Shown: piece after piece, positions 14,195 through 24,432 of the stretch
How the letters are laid out: each line of letters opens with the position of its first letter
Position numbering within the stretch: position 1 is the first letter of the stretch
NCBI GenBank assembly: GCA_047973165.1
Contig: JBKEBM010000111.1
Location: forward strand, 1 to 26,105
Direction of reading: 5' to 3'
From: JBKEAD01 sp047973165
GTDB lineage: Bacteria; Verrucomicrobiota; Verrucomicrobiia; Chthoniobacterales; JBKEAD01
Length of the DNA: 26,105 bases
The notes under the pieces: generated by a model
Database searches by the model: none
Told to the model about the DNA's origin: nothing
Seen by the model: the letters and a program-made list of their open reading frames with translations, nothing else
Program-made: the position numbers and the translations under genes

Positions 14195-15669
14195 ACGGCA
14201 GCAGCTTTTGATTGGTTATTTTTAGAATCGGTGAAGTAGGTCGGACGAGAAGTTTTTTGTCCCACCTTCAGAACCATCAGCGTGAAGGAAATGGCAAACA
14301 GGATATGAGCCAGCAACAGCGCAAAGCCTGAGAGGGAGCGAATCGCTCTCCAAATCCAGGAAAATTCGATGATGGAGTTGAAGGTGACCTGCGGGTCGTT
14401 GAGGCCAAACCCCTGGAGGACACCTCCGATGGTGAGTGCAGCGACCATGATGGTTATTCCGATGGCCGACAGCCAGAAGTGCCAGCGAATGAGGCTGGCC
14501 GAGGGCCATTCCCAATCGACAAGACGCGGCACAATGTAATACATCGCACCAAACATCACCATCGAGAAAAAGCTATACATGCCGAGATGTGAGTGGCCGA
14601 TCGTGTAGTCCGTGAAGTGGAAAAGTGCGTTCAGTTGCGGCACCGCCATCAGGCTGCCCTGGAAACTCACGATCGTATACATGAAGGAACCAAAGACCGT
14701 GAAACGCAAAGTCGGACTCCATTTCAGAGCATCAAAGCTGCCCCGCATGGTGGAGTGGTGGTTAATCGCCACGGTGATGACCGGCACAAACATCATCATA
14801 CTCGCAACCACACTGGCACTGATGAGCCAGGAGGGAAACGGACCACCGATGACGTGGTGCAAGCCATTCCAGCTATAAAAGAAAGCCAGTGCCCAGAAGC
14901 CGAGGATACTCAGGTAGTAGGAGTGAATCGGTCTGCCGATGACTTTTGGAATCATGTAGTAGGCCGAGGCCAGTGCGATCGGTGTGAACCAAAGTCCGAG
15001 AACGTTGTGGCCGAACCACCAGTTGATCGCACCCTGTGCAGAACCCTGGACAGGTTGCCAGACAAGCAGCACCTGCGCAGTTCCGTAAAGCCACGGGAAC
15101 CACAAAAAGGCCGCCAGCAAATACCATTGCGAGACATAAACATGGCCGGGATGACGGAAGCGGAACATGATGATGCTCCATATCCCGATCAGCGCATACG
15201 AGATAAATAAAATCGGTGAGACGTAACCCGGAAACTCCAGCCACTCAATGCCGCGGCTGTCTCCGGCCAGGATGGCAATCGTGCCGACAATGATACCGAT
15301 GTTCCAGATGATAGCCGCCGAGATAATCAGGGGCTGGTGCATGAAACGGACGCGGCAAAGCCGGGCCATGAGCCAAAGCCCGACACCGATTCCGACAGGA
15401 GCTGCCCAGCCGTAAGCCACCAGATTCAGATGAGCCGGACGAATCCGCCCAAAGGTCAGCCAGGAAGCTGATGAGAGAAACTCGGGGTAATTCATTTTGA
15501 TGGCCGCAACCAGGCCAAGCAGAGAGCCGACGATCAGCCAGAGAACTGCCGATCCGAAAAAGAGCAGCACGGGCCACTTTGCAGAGGCGTCAATTTCGGC
15601 CCGTTCAGCCTTGTCCACCATGGACTGACTCGTCGAGGGATTAATAGATGACAACAAACTTGAACTCAT
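14191..15669 (-). CDS. ccoN: cbb3-type cytochrome c oxidase subunit I (CcoN/FixN)
   Basis: Catalytic subunit of a C-family haem-copper oxidase, which typically has high O2 affinity. Expected ligands are present: low-spin haem His80 (R-P-A-H-L-N), CuB His221 (W-W-F-G-H-N-V), and CuB pair His271-His272 in G-L-H-H-V-I-G-G-P-F-P. Tyr265, six residues before that pair, is the spacing known for the cross-linked active-site Tyr of cbb3 oxidases. His351, His359 and His361 lie in the H-F-T-D-Y-T-I-G-H-S-H-L segment. The 492 residues include about 12 membrane helices. The gene overlaps ccoS upstream and ccoO downstream by 4 bp each. Its presence between ACIII and aa3 genes is unusual. Confidence 0.97.
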   Translation of the reverse strand: MSSSLLSSINPSTSQSMVDKAERAEIDASAKWPVLLFFGSAVLWLIVGSLLGLVAAIKMNYPEFLSSASWLTFGRIRPAHLNLVAYGWAAPVGIGVGLWLMARLCRVRFMHQPLIISAAIIWNIGIIVGTIAILAGDSRGIEWLEFPGYVSPILFISYALIGIWSIIMFRFRHPGHVYVSQWYLLAAFLWFPWLYGTAQVLLVWQPVQGSAQGAINWWFGHNVLGLWFTPIALASAYYMIPKVIGRPIHSYYLSILGFWALAFFYSWNGLHHVIGGPFPSWLISASVVASMMMFVPVITVAINHHSTMRGSFDALKWSPTLRFTVFGSFMYTIVSFQGSLMAVPQLNALFHFTDYTIGHSHLGMYSFFSMVMFGAMYYIVPRLVDWEWPSASLIRWHFWLSAIGITIMVAALTIGGVLQGFGLNDPQVTFNSIIEFSWIWRAIRSLSGFALLLAHILFAISFTLMVLKVGQKTSRPTYFTDSKNNQSKAAAV

Positions 15670-15866
15670 GATTTCCTGTTTCTTTTCTGATGATCCGGAA
15701 AGCGATCTGTGGTCAGACCCACAGGCTCATCCTGGTCAAAAATGACATTTGAGGCTTCGCGGAGATTGATAAACTGGCCGTCTTTGACCGCCCAGTAGAA
15801 GGCTATCAAGGCACTGCCGCTGAGAACGAAAATTCCGGCAAAAACTAAAAAGTATAAAATAATCAT
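15666..15866 (-). CDS. ccoS: cbb3-type oxidase assembly protein CcoS
   Basis: The 66-residue protein has one N-terminal membrane helix (about 2-26) followed by W-A-V-K-D-G-Q-F and a short acidic stretch, I-F-D-Q-D-E-P. This is the CcoS pattern (Trp, Gly-Gln, then a Phe-Asp segment). CcoS is needed for correct maturation of cbb3 oxidase with its cofactors in Rhodobacter and related bacteria. It overlaps the preceding 163-aa gene and the following ccoN gene by 4 bp each. CcoG, CcoH and CcoI (the copper ATPase) are not in this window and would have to be encoded elsewhere. Confidence 0.85.
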   Translation of the reverse strand: MIILYFLVFAGIFVLSGSALIAFYWAVKDGQFINLREASNVIFDQDEPVGLTTDRFPDHQKRNRKS

Positions 15867-16354
15867 TGCTCACTTGCCTCCTGAGAAGTTTCTGCCGGAG
15901 CAGCCTCGGGGGCTGTTTCTGCCGGGGCTGGAGTGGCTTCCGCTGTCGCTTCGGCTGGTGTTTCAGCAGGGGCTGGCGTGGCCTCCGGGGTTGGAGCCGG
16001 AGCGGCACCGGGCATTCCGCCGACCGGGTAGGCGGCCTGCACCTTTGTTCCCTGAGCAGCCATTTCGGCTACTGTCAGTTCCATCGCACGCTCCACGGGA
16101 ATCTGCACTTTACCTTTTTCGCGGTCGATCCATGCGTAAGAATCCGCCTTGGCAGCTTCTTCTTTTCGAATTTTATCGAGAGTTTCGAGACGGGTGGTGC
16201 GACGCAGTGCTTCCTCGCTCGCATCGAGGTCTGATCCGGATGCAAGCCACTTTGCTCCCATCCAGAAAAGCAGGATCATGATAAAGGCGAGAACGACATA
16301 GAAGATCAACGACCATGTGCTTTTGGGACCTGATGTAGAAGAAGTTTGGCTCAT
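15863..16354 (-). CDS. Membrane-anchored protein with Pro/Ala/Glu/Thr tail, between actF and ccoS
   Basis: One membrane helix (about 14-36) follows a short Ser/Thr-rich N-terminus. Residues 42-68 form a charged helix, and residues 72-97 hold a striking conserved-looking stretch, Y-A-W-I-D-R-E-K-G-K-V-Q-I-P-V-E-R-A-M-E. After a Gly/Pro linker, residues about 118-160 are an imperfect repeat of P-A-P-A-E-T-P-A-E-A-T. I recall the W-I-D, Ile-Pro-x-x-x-Ala-Met motif from proteins encoded beside ACIII or oxidase genes in other phyla, but no function is known to me. It begins 4 bp after actF and overlaps ccoS by 4 bp. The extended tail could span periplasmic space, or serve as a flexible tether in an ACIII-oxidase assembly. 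Confidence 0.75.
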   Translation of the reverse strand: MSQTSSTSGPKSTWSLIFYVVLAFIMILLFWMGAKWLASGSDLDASEEALRRTTRLETLDKIRKEEAAKADSYAWIDREKGKVQIPVERAMELTVAEMAAQGTKVQAAYPVGGMPGAAPAPTPEATPAPAETPAEATAEATPAPAETAPEAAPAETSQEASEQ

Positions 16355-16358
16355 GAGT

Positions 16359-17555
16359 TTAGTTCAGCAAACGGATGGATTCCTGCAAACGAGGGTCTTT
16401 AACCGGTGAGAGGGGCGTATCACCCAGGCGCTTCAGGAAGACAGCTATCAGCGTCGAAGCAATCGCTATGACACAAAGTAAATCGAGCCAGCTTGGGTGG
16501 ACATTTGACTGATGAAGAACGGGCAGCACGATGATATACATATCGAGCAGGTGCATCACCAAAATCCAGATAGCAATCGCACAAAGGATACGCGGGTTTC
16601 GTTTTGTGGCCTGTGGCAGCAGTAGCACAAAGGGAATCCAGAAGTGGCCGATCACGAGGATGATATTCAGCAGATTCCAGTCCTCGGTGTTACGACGCAG
16701 GAAGTAAACCGTCTCTTCCGGAATGTTTGCATACCAGATCAGCATGTATTGACTGAAGCTGATGTAAGCCCAGAAGACCGTGAAGGCCAGCATCAGCTTA
16801 CCCATGATGTGGTAGTGCTCCACGGTGACGATTTTTTTCAAATAGCCGACTTTTTGCAGCATGGTAATAACCAGGACGAGCACGCACATCGAGCTCAAAG
16901 CCGTTCCGGCAAAAATGTAAACCCCCCACATCGTTGAGAACCAGTGGTAGTCGAGGCCCATCAGCCAGTCGATGGCGGAAAAGGTCAGTGCGACGGCAAA
17001 GAAGATGGCTCCCGGCATGGTGACGCGGCGGTTGAAGACCGTGTATTTGGCATCTCCGTCGATATCCTGTTTCAAAGAAAACCGTTTAAACAAATAGGCC
17101 GCCAGGGTAAAGAAAGCGAAGTAAGCAACGGCACGAATCCAGAAGAAAGGCTTGTTCAGATAAGCCGCTTTTTCATCCAAAACGGCGTCTGCCCCTGCCG
17201 GCACGACCATCCAGTGCCACAGGGTCGGAGCAACAAAAATCAAGGGGATAAAGAGCACCGCCATCACCGGCAGGAGGCTGGCCATATTTTCCAACTGCCG
17301 CCGCACCACCACGCTCCATTCGCAGTCGAAACCGTGGTGGACAATGATCCAGAAGAGGCCACCCATGCAGATGGTCAAAAAGTAATAGAAGGCAAAAAGG
17401 TAGGAAAAGGCAAACTGTTCACTGTCAAAATACCCCCAGATCAGGCAGCCCAGCAGACTGAGAACAGCCAGCACGCCAACGCCAAGAAGGCGTCCTCCGA
17501 CGTGCTTATAATCGAAGTATTCCGGTTTAATTTCCTGAGGTCCGTGGTCGCTCAT
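16359..17555 (-). CDS. actF: Alternative complex III subunit ActF (membrane, quinol-side subunit)
   Basis: The 398-residue protein has about ten membrane helices and the features of ActF, an NrfD/PsrC-related membrane subunit of the quinol:cytochrome c oxidoreductase: I-I-V-H-H-G-F-D-C-E-W near residue 71, W-L-M-G-L-D-Y-H-W-F near 188, and W-A-Y-I-S-F-S-Q-Y-M-L-I-W. In the known ACIII structures, ActC binds quinol and ActF is its structural counterpart with a possible proton path. It starts 24 bp after actE and is followed by the 163-aa membrane protein. Confidence 0.93.
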   Translation of the reverse strand: MSDHGPQEIKPEYFDYKHVGGRLLGVGVLAVLSLLGCLIWGYFDSEQFAFSYLFAFYYFLTICMGGLFWIIVHHGFDCEWSVVVRRQLENMASLLPVMAVLFIPLIFVAPTLWHWMVVPAGADAVLDEKAAYLNKPFFWIRAVAYFAFFTLAAYLFKRFSLKQDIDGDAKYTVFNRRVTMPGAIFFAVALTFSAIDWLMGLDYHWFSTMWGVYIFAGTALSSMCVLVLVITMLQKVGYLKKIVTVEHYHIMGKLMLAFTVFWAYISFSQYMLIWYANIPEETVYFLRRNTEDWNLLNIILVIGHFWIPFVLLLPQATKRNPRILCAIAIWILVMHLLDMYIIVLPVLHQSNVHPSWLDLLCVIAIASTLIAVFLKRLGDTPLSPVKDPRLQESIRLLN

Positions 17556-17579
17556 AGCAATTGGTCAAAAAATAAATTC

Positions 17580-18275
17580 TTAGTTAGCGGGTTGCGCGTT
17601 GAGTTCAGCCAAATCTTCGGCAGGCACGTCGGCGGTTGTTGCTCCCTGTGCAAGCTGTAAAGCCCGCAGGTAGGCAATAATCGCCCAGCGATCCGGCACC
17701 TGAATGTTGGCGCCGTAACCCGACATGGTGCTTTTGCCGTGGGTAATGGTATTAAAAATTTCTCCGTCTGCCATGTCGCGGATCCGACTGGCCTGGAGGT
17801 CAGCGATGGTTGCATAGCCGTATTCTTTTACGACGCCTTTGCCATCAGCGACGGCTCCGTGGCACATACGGCAACTGATTTCATATCGCTGCTTGCCTCG
17901 AGCCATGAAGGCCCGGTCCACTTTCACCGGAATCCCCGTGCCCCACTGGTCGCCGAGTTTACCCGTATTTACATAATCGTCGGAGGCAGTGAATTTGATA
18001 TTATAATAAGGGCTGTCGTCCGTGACCACCTCGCCCGTGACGGGGTCCTTCAGCGGGCTGGAGTAGCCGAGCGGAACGGTTCCCTCGACCGGTGCGCGGT
18101 TTCCGCGACCGTCCGCAAAGAAATCAGATGGTGCCTGAGCTTTTACTTTCGGCTGCCAGTCCATGTCGGGAAAAATTTCAATCGGAGGACGTTTAAAATG
18201 CTGCCCGCGAAAACCAGCGATACTTACGACCGCAATGATCGACAAAGTCAGGAGAAGGAAAAAATATTTTAACAT
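17580..18275 (-). CDS. actE: Alternative complex III monohaem cytochrome c subunit ActE
   Basis: ActE is the monohaem cytochrome of ACIII and probably the exit for electrons to the oxidase. The haem site is C135-R-M-C138-H139, with likely axial Met184 in S-T-M-S-G-Y. An N-terminal hydrophobic segment (1-21) is either a signal or an anchor. I chose the ATG at 18275 because a GGAG box lies 9 nt upstream and the signal starts at once. A TTG at 18296 would add seven residues and overlap actD. The proposed start lies 4 bp after the actD stop. The length, 231 residues, fits the family. Confidence 0.93.
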   Translation of the reverse strand: MLKYFFLLLTLSIIAVVSIAGFRGQHFKRPPIEIFPDMDWQPKVKAQAPSDFFADGRGNRAPVEGTVPLGYSSPLKDPVTGEVVTDDSPYYNIKFTASDDYVNTGKLGDQWGTGIPVKVDRAFMARGKQRYEISCRMCHGAVADGKGVVKEYGYATIADLQASRIRDMADGEIFNTITHGKSTMSGYGANIQVPDRWAIIAYLRALQLAQGATTADVPAEDLAELNAQPAN

Positions 18276-18279
18276 AGCA

Positions 18280-18839
18280 TCAATCTCCGTGGACAAGGGT
18301 TAAGTGTTTTCCACCCACAGACTCCAGGAGTTCCTGAACACGCTGCTCGGAGAAAAGCGGATCGGTCGATTCGATATTGATAAAGAAGCCGTCCGCGGAA
18401 ACATCTGCAAAACGGTCCCAGTTAAAGAGCGGGTGGTTGTAACGCGGAAGGCCATTTAGCGCAATCATCCCGAAAACTGCCGTGAAGGCCGAAAGCAAAA
18501 TCGTAAGCTCAAACATGACCGGGAAAAATGCCGGGACGGTGAAAAAATTTACCGGCTTTCCGGCGACGACGAGCGGGTATTCGATGACAGATGTGTAAAA
18601 CTGCAAACAAACACCAATCGTAAATCCGGAGAGGCCTCCGAGAAAAACAAGTCCGCTCAGCCACGACTTGCCGATCCCCATTGCTTCATTCATTCCGTGA
18701 ATCGGAAACGGTGAAAAAGTATCCCAGCGTTTGTAACCCGCATCGCGAACTTTTTCAGCCGCGTGGAAAAGCTCCGTCGCGTTGTCAAACTGCGCGATCA
18801 TTCCGTGAATCGGCTCGTTAGTATCTCCGGCAGTCGCAA

Positions 18840-18843
<4 letters not shown>
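18280..18843 (-). CDS. actD: Alternative complex III subunit ActD (DUF3341)
   Basis: The 187-residue protein matches DUF3341: a cytoplasmic N-terminal domain beginning I-H-G-M-I-A-Q-F-D-N-A-T-E-L, the stretch S-P-F-P-I-H-G-M-N-E-A-M-G at about 45-57, then two membrane helices (about 61-83 and 100-128) and a short C-terminal domain (D-R-F-A-D-V-S-A-D-G-F-F-I). In ACIII structures ActD lies at the membrane next to ActC and ActF and holds no cofactor. The start overlaps actC by 4 bp. Confidence 0.95.
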
Positions 18844-20258
<1,415 letters not shown>

Positions 20259-20279
20259 GAGCGGATTTAAATAATTGTT

Positions 20280-23200
20280 TTACGCACCAGCGTGTGCTCC
20301 GTGATCGGCTCCGGAGGGGATGTGCTCCTCTCCGTGCTCATCGTGGCTGCCGTGGTGGGGTTCGGTATTGATACGTCCGACGCGGTCTGCGCCAGGCATT
20401 TTCATGTTTGGATTCTTAATTCGTGCGAGATAGGTAACGCGGGAGCGGGCGTTGACGTAGTTAAACATCGTATAGCCGCGGTCGCTTTTACGCGCTTTTG
20501 CAACTGCGCTTTTCGGATCGTTTTCGTTTCCGAAAAGGATGGAGTCGGACGGGCAGGCCTGCTGACAAGCCACCTGAAACGGCCCTATCGGGACTTTGTT
20601 TTTCGCAGTCGGACCGGCTTTGACCGTGCGTGCGATTTTTGCCTCTTCAATACGCTGGAGACAGAAGGTGCATTTCTCCATGACACCACGCATGCGGACC
20701 GTGACGTTGGGATTTTTTACCATTTTGAGGCTGTCGGCCATGCCTTTTTTCGCCGCCGGGCCCCAGTAGAGCTTGTCGAGCGGGCGCTGGTTGTAATCGA
20801 AGAAATTAAATCGACGGACTTTCCACGGGCAGTTGTTTGCGCAGTAACGGGTTCCGATACAGCGGTTGTAGGCCATTAAATTCAGCCCGTCTTCGCTGTG
20901 GACGGTCGCATTTACGGGGCAAACCGTCTCGCAGGGAGCATTTTCGCAGTGCTGACACATGATCGCCTGGGGAACCATCTCGGGCTCCTCGGCCTCTCCG
21001 GCAAACCAGCGGTCGATACGAATCCAGGCCATGTCGCGACCACGACGCACCTGATCTTTTCCGACAACCGGAACGTTATTTTCTGCACGGCAGGCGACCA
21101 GGCAGGCGTTGCAACCCGTGCAGGTATTCAGGTCGATGCTCATTGCCCACTGCTCGGGGCTGGTCAGCACGGTGTTGTCGTAGAGCGAAATGCCTTTTTT
21201 GACAAGCGGGGTCAGGTGGCTGTCCACACCGAGGTTTTGAGCGAATGCGGGGTCTTTTTTAAATTTATCAAGGGTGCCCTCGCGTGCGAGGTCGCGGCCC
21301 TCCATACTGGCGTGCAGTTGGGTGGCTGCAAAGACGTAATCTTCTCCCGTTTTGCTGAGTTTGGCGTTGTTTACAAACTGAAAGCCCTTGGTTGTGCGAA
21401 GCGGGTAGGCATTGAAGCCGACTTTATCGAGCAGAGAGTCCGCGATTTCGCGCCCGTAGCCGAGTGCGATCGAGTAGGAGCCGTTCGCATGCCCCGGTGC
21501 GATCATCACACCTGCGGTGATCTGAGCGCCTGCGGCGGAGACTTCCACGAGGTTGCCTTCTTTGAGACCCTGGGCTTTGGCGTCGCTTGGGCTTACGAGC
21601 AGGGCGTTATCCCAGGTCAATTTGGTTGCAAAGTCAGGAGTTTCCTGCAGCCAGGAGTTGTTGGCGTAGCGGCCATCGTCCATGCTGGAGCTTTGGATAA
21701 AGACCAGCTCGTCCCCTTCGGAGCTGACGGGGCCGGCCTTTGCGAGAGCAGATGCCGCTGCGGCGGCTTTGAAAGCTCCGCGGCTTGTCGGATAGCTGCT
21801 TTTTTCGAGGAAGCCGATTTTTAAAAATTCGTTCCAGGCGCTATCGAGATTTGCGCCGCTGAGGCCGGTTTTTTTCGTGAAGGTCTGCTTTACCTGCGCC
21901 GGGCCTTTCAGGTCGTCTTCGCTTTTTCCAAGAAGCATTCCGAGGAGATCGAACTCAGGCACCCCGTTCCAAAGCGGGAGAATCATCGGCTGCACGGCGG
22001 TGTAAACTCCGCGGAAAGTCAAGGAATCCTCCCAGGACTCCAGGTAGTGCGCCGCCGGGATATACCAGCGCATGTGCTTTGTCGTCTCATTTTCAAACAT
22101 CGACCACATCAGCGTGTCGGTGACCTTTGAAATCGCACGGCTGAACTGAAGCTCCGCCGGAGCATTGTAAACCGGGTTGCCTCCGAGGATGAAGAGCGTA
22201 TTGATCCGGTTATTATCGATCGCTCCAACCAGATCCTGAATCGATGCGGATTCCTTGCGGCCCGTTTCCTGGACCTCCAGAGTCGTGCCAAAGGCACCCA
22301 GAGCCTGGTTGATCCCAATAGCCAAAAGCTGGGCCTGCAGCGGTAACTGCGGACCGGTCAAAACGGCGACCTTGCCGCGATGAGCCACGAGGTCTGCCGC
22401 ACATTCGCGCACCCAGTCTTCATTGAAGGAGGCGCCGCCACTCTTTGCCGAGGCAAGCAGCGATTTCAAAGCCGAGTCGCCCGTGCCGGATGCAACCTCT
22501 TTGGCAATCGCCAGCACAAAATCCGTAAACTGCCCCGCTTTGACTCGCAGACGGTGATCCGCCATGCCGCCCGTGAGGCTGAATTGATTTTCCACCGCAT
22601 AGAGACGATTCATCGGACGATCCGTCTTTTCAGGATTACGACGCTCGTTGAATCCGCGTGCGTAGGAAACACCCACTTCGCCGCAATTTAAGAAATCACT
22701 CCCGACAGCCAGCACGACATCGGCTTCTTCGAGCTTCGGAGCGATGTCTGCACCGCTGCCAAAGGAAATTTTAGCCGCCTCTTCCTGCGTATTTGCGCCC
22801 AGAGGCTCGTATTCCGCCCACATCACACCAGGGAAAGCTGTCTCAATCTCCTCGCGCAGACGAGCACGCGTGGGGGAGTCTTTTCGCTCAGACAAAACGG
22901 CGAATCCCCTGCCGTCGCCCGTGTAGCGTTTACGAATCAACTCCAGAAAGGCTGCCAGATTCCTACGCTCTTTTTTAAAGCCGGCCTCGATGATATTTTT
23001 ACCACGATGAGGATCGTAAAGGTCCAGCACCGACGCCTGGGCAAAACCATCTGTGCCCCCCTGGCTGCATGGGTGCAAAGGATTCCCCTCCAGCTTGGTC
23101 GGACGCCCGTCCACCGTCGTCGCCACGAGCGGCATCGCCCCGACACGGGTTGGAATGCTCGTCGCGTAATAAAGAAACTTCCCGGGAACCATCCACTCTG

Positions 23201-23456
23201 CCGACTCCGTAAATGGCACGAGATGCGCCTCCGGACGCCGACAAGCCGCAAGCCCCGCACCGGCAAGTGCCATCGAAGCACCCATGAGCTTTACAAAATC
23301 ACGACGAGACAGACCGCTGTCTTCATAAAGACTGGCACCCTCGGGAAACTCGCGGTGCAGATGCTCCTCAAACTCGGGTGAATTTTCCAGTTCTGCCAAA
23401 GAACGCCACATCTTCGGACGCTCCTCGCGAGGCGGATGGGAAATAACGTTTTTCAT
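20280..23456 (-). CDS. actB: Alternative complex III large iron-sulfur subunit ActB
   Basis: The 1058-residue protein fuses a molybdopterin-oxidoreductase-like region (about 80-740) to a four-cluster ferredoxin region. The Cys motifs are C-T-G-C-N-A-C-L-V-A-C (near 779), C-Q-H-C-E-N-A-P-C-E-T-V-C-P (near 835), C-I-G-T-R-Y-C-A-N-N-C-P (near 869), and C-T-F-C with C-Q-Q-A-C-P (near 929 and 965). Known ACIII ActB subunits carry three 4Fe-4S and one 3Fe-4S cluster and no molybdenum cofactor. A twin-arginine signal (S-R51-R52-D-F-V-K) ends at a possible lipobox Cys72 (L-A-A-C), so export is by Tat, perhaps with lipid anchoring. I chose the ATG at 23456 because it overlaps the actA stop as ATGA; a GTG at 23498 would overlap more. 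The C-terminal 30 residues contain seven His. Confidence 0.97.
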   Translation of the reverse strand: MKNVISHPPREERPKMWRSLAELENSPEFEEHLHREFPEGASLYEDSGLSRRDFVKLMGASMALAGAGLAACRRPEAHLVPFTESAEWMVPGKFLYYATSIPTRVGAMPLVATTVDGRPTKLEGNPLHPCSQGGTDGFAQASVLDLYDPHRGKNIIEAGFKKERRNLAAFLELIRKRYTGDGRGFAVLSERKDSPTRARLREEIETAFPGVMWAEYEPLGANTQEEAAKISFGSGADIAPKLEEADVVLAVGSDFLNCGEVGVSYARGFNERRNPEKTDRPMNRLYAVENQFSLTGGMADHRLRVKAGQFTDFVLAIAKEVASGTGDSALKSLLASAKSGGASFNEDWVRECAADLVAHRGKVAVLTGPQLPLQAQLLAIGINQALGAFGTTLEVQETGRKESASIQDLVGAIDNNRINTLFILGGNPVYNAPAELQFSRAISKVTDTLMWSMFENETTKHMRWYIPAAHYLESWEDSLTFRGVYTAVQPMILPLWNGVPEFDLLGMLLGKSEDDLKGPAQVKQTFTKKTGLSGANLDSAWNEFLKIGFLEKSSYPTSRGAFKAAAAASALAKAGPVSSEGDELVFIQSSSMDDGRYANNSWLQETPDFATKLTWDNALLVSPSDAKAQGLKEGNLVEVSAAGAQITAGVMIAPGHANGSYSIALGYGREIADSLLDKVGFNAYPLRTTKGFQFVNNAKLSKTGEDYVFAATQLHASMEGRDLAREGTLDKFKKDPAFAQNLGVDSHLTPLVKKGISLYDNTVLTSPEQWAMSIDLNTCTGCNACLVACRAENNVPVVGKDQVRRGRDMAWIRIDRWFAGEAEEPEMVPQAIMCQHCENAPCETVCPVNATVHSEDGLNLMAYNRCIGTRYCANNCPWKVRRFNFFDYNQRPLDKLYWGPAAKKGMADSLKMVKNPNVTVRMRGVMEKCTFCLQRIEEAKIARTVKAGPTAKNKVPIGPFQVACQQACPSDSILFGNENDPKSAVAKARKSDRGYTMFNYVNARSRVTYLARIKNPNMKMPGADRVGRINTEPHHGSHDEHGEEHIPSGADHGAHAGA

Positions 23457-24115
23457 CGGTGGCAACCTCCGCAAGTAGTCGGGGGATTGATATCCCACTC
23501 TTCTTTAAATTTCATACCAATTTCACGTTGAGTCGGACCTCCTTCGACAGGCTTCCATTTCATATTAAAGACCTCCGTCGGCGGGCGAATTTTATTTTCA
23601 GGCGCACGGTGGCAGTCCAGACACCACGACATACTCTGTGGTTCATGCTGATAGACAACCTCCATCGCACTCACATCGCCATGACAGCTTTGACAACTCA
23701 CACCACGATTCACATGAGCCGCGTGGTTAAAGTAAGAATAGTCCGGCAGCTTGTGAATCTGCACCCAGTCCACCGGCTCGCCCGTCTCCGCACTTTTTCG
23801 TACGGCGGCCAGCTTAGGATTGTCTGACTGCACTTTACCCGGACCATGACAGCCCATACACGTCGCCGTGGTAGGAATATTTGAATGCGCCGCCAGCTCG
23901 ACATAGCTGTGACAGTAACGACAATCCAGACCAAGCTGCTCCACATGGATCACATGAGAAAAAGGCACCGGCTGATCTGGCTGATAGCCAACCCGCGTAT
24001 ATTTGGGAGTAAAGTAATACCAAATACCGGCAATCAAAGCCACGCTGATAAACACGTTACAAACTACAAGCTTTAGCGCCAGCCAGTTGGTCCATTTAGG
24101 GAAGAAATTAGCCAT
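23453..24115 (-). CDS. actA: Alternative complex III pentahaem cytochrome c subunit ActA
   Basis: First gene of the respiratory cluster. The 220-residue protein has one N-terminal membrane anchor (about 12-34) and five CxxCH haem sites: C65-RYCH, C86-MGCH, C141-QSCH, C165-LDCH and C215-GGCH, the number expected for ActA. Extra His residues at 54, 57, 77, 131, 134 and 157 could be distal ligands. In ACIII, ActA passes electrons from the ActB iron-sulfur clusters towards ActE or another cytochrome. It overlaps actB by 4 bp (ATGA). Upstream lies a promoter-like box with a CRP/FNR-type palindrome. Confidence 0.97.
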   Translation of the reverse strand: MANFFPKWTNWLALKLVVCNVFISVALIAGIWYYFTPKYTRVGYQPDQPVPFSHVIHVEQLGLDCRYCHSYVELAAHSNIPTTATCMGCHGPGKVQSDNPKLAAVRKSAETGEPVDWVQIHKLPDYSYFNHAAHVNRGVSCQSCHGDVSAMEVVYQHEPQSMSWCLDCHRAPENKIRPPTEVFNMKWKPVEGGPTQREIGMKFKEEWDINPPTTCGGCHR

Positions 24116-24270
24116 GAAATTACAATCCGGGAGAAATTTTTGCCGAAGTCAGCACTGACAATTCAGCATTAACAAAGCGCAAACGTGCGCTAAATGAGGA
24201 GCTGGTTATGGTTAAAAAATCGTGTCGAACTTGCATTGGTTAAGGCAAGGAAAAGGAAGTTGTGGAAGAT

Positions 24271-24299
24271 CAAATAATCCGATCAAATCCAACTGTCAA
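24271..24299 (-). promoter_or_regulatory. Putative sigma70-type promoter of the act-cco-cox cluster
   Basis: On the minus strand TTGACA (24294-24299) is a perfect -35 hexamer. Seventeen bases on is TATTTG (24271-24276), a poor -10 match (three of six bases). The start site would be near 24264, giving a leader of about 150 nt before actA. The -35 box and spacing are good, and the position next to the operator-like palindrome helps. Confidence 0.5.
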
Positions 24300-24306
24300 C
24301 CTCTCC

Positions 24307-24324
24307 TTGTGAAAAATTTCACAA
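24307..24324. promoter_or_regulatory. CRP/FNR-family operator-like perfect palindrome
   Basis: TTGTGAAA-AA-TTTCACAA is a perfect inverted repeat with 8-bp arms, and its core TGTGA-N6-TCACA equals the CRP consensus half-sites. FNR-type sites (TTGAT-N4-ATCAA) are related, but this one is nearer the CRP form. It lies 7 bp upstream of the TTGACA box, centred about 51 bp before the inferred start, which is not a standard class I or II spacing. A CRP/FNR-superfamily regulator of the respiratory cluster is the natural reading. Confidence 0.55.
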
Positions 24325-24432
24325 CTTCAAAAAAATGTTTCAAACGGAGTTATATCCGTCGGAAACCTTCTGGGAAGCAGACGTAGGAATACAGAAAAAA
24401 AATTTTCGGATCAAGAGCTTTCCTTCTTCTTT

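Noticed and set aside
20898..21824. 308-codon plus-strand ORF opposite actB
   Set aside because: It is fully antisense to actB with a shadow-type Gly/Val/Cys composition and no recognisable motif.
24194..24277. 27-codon plus-strand ORF rich in Lys, Arg and Trp upstream of actA
   Set aside because: It is very short, overlaps the putative -10 region of the divergent promoter, and has no family pattern.
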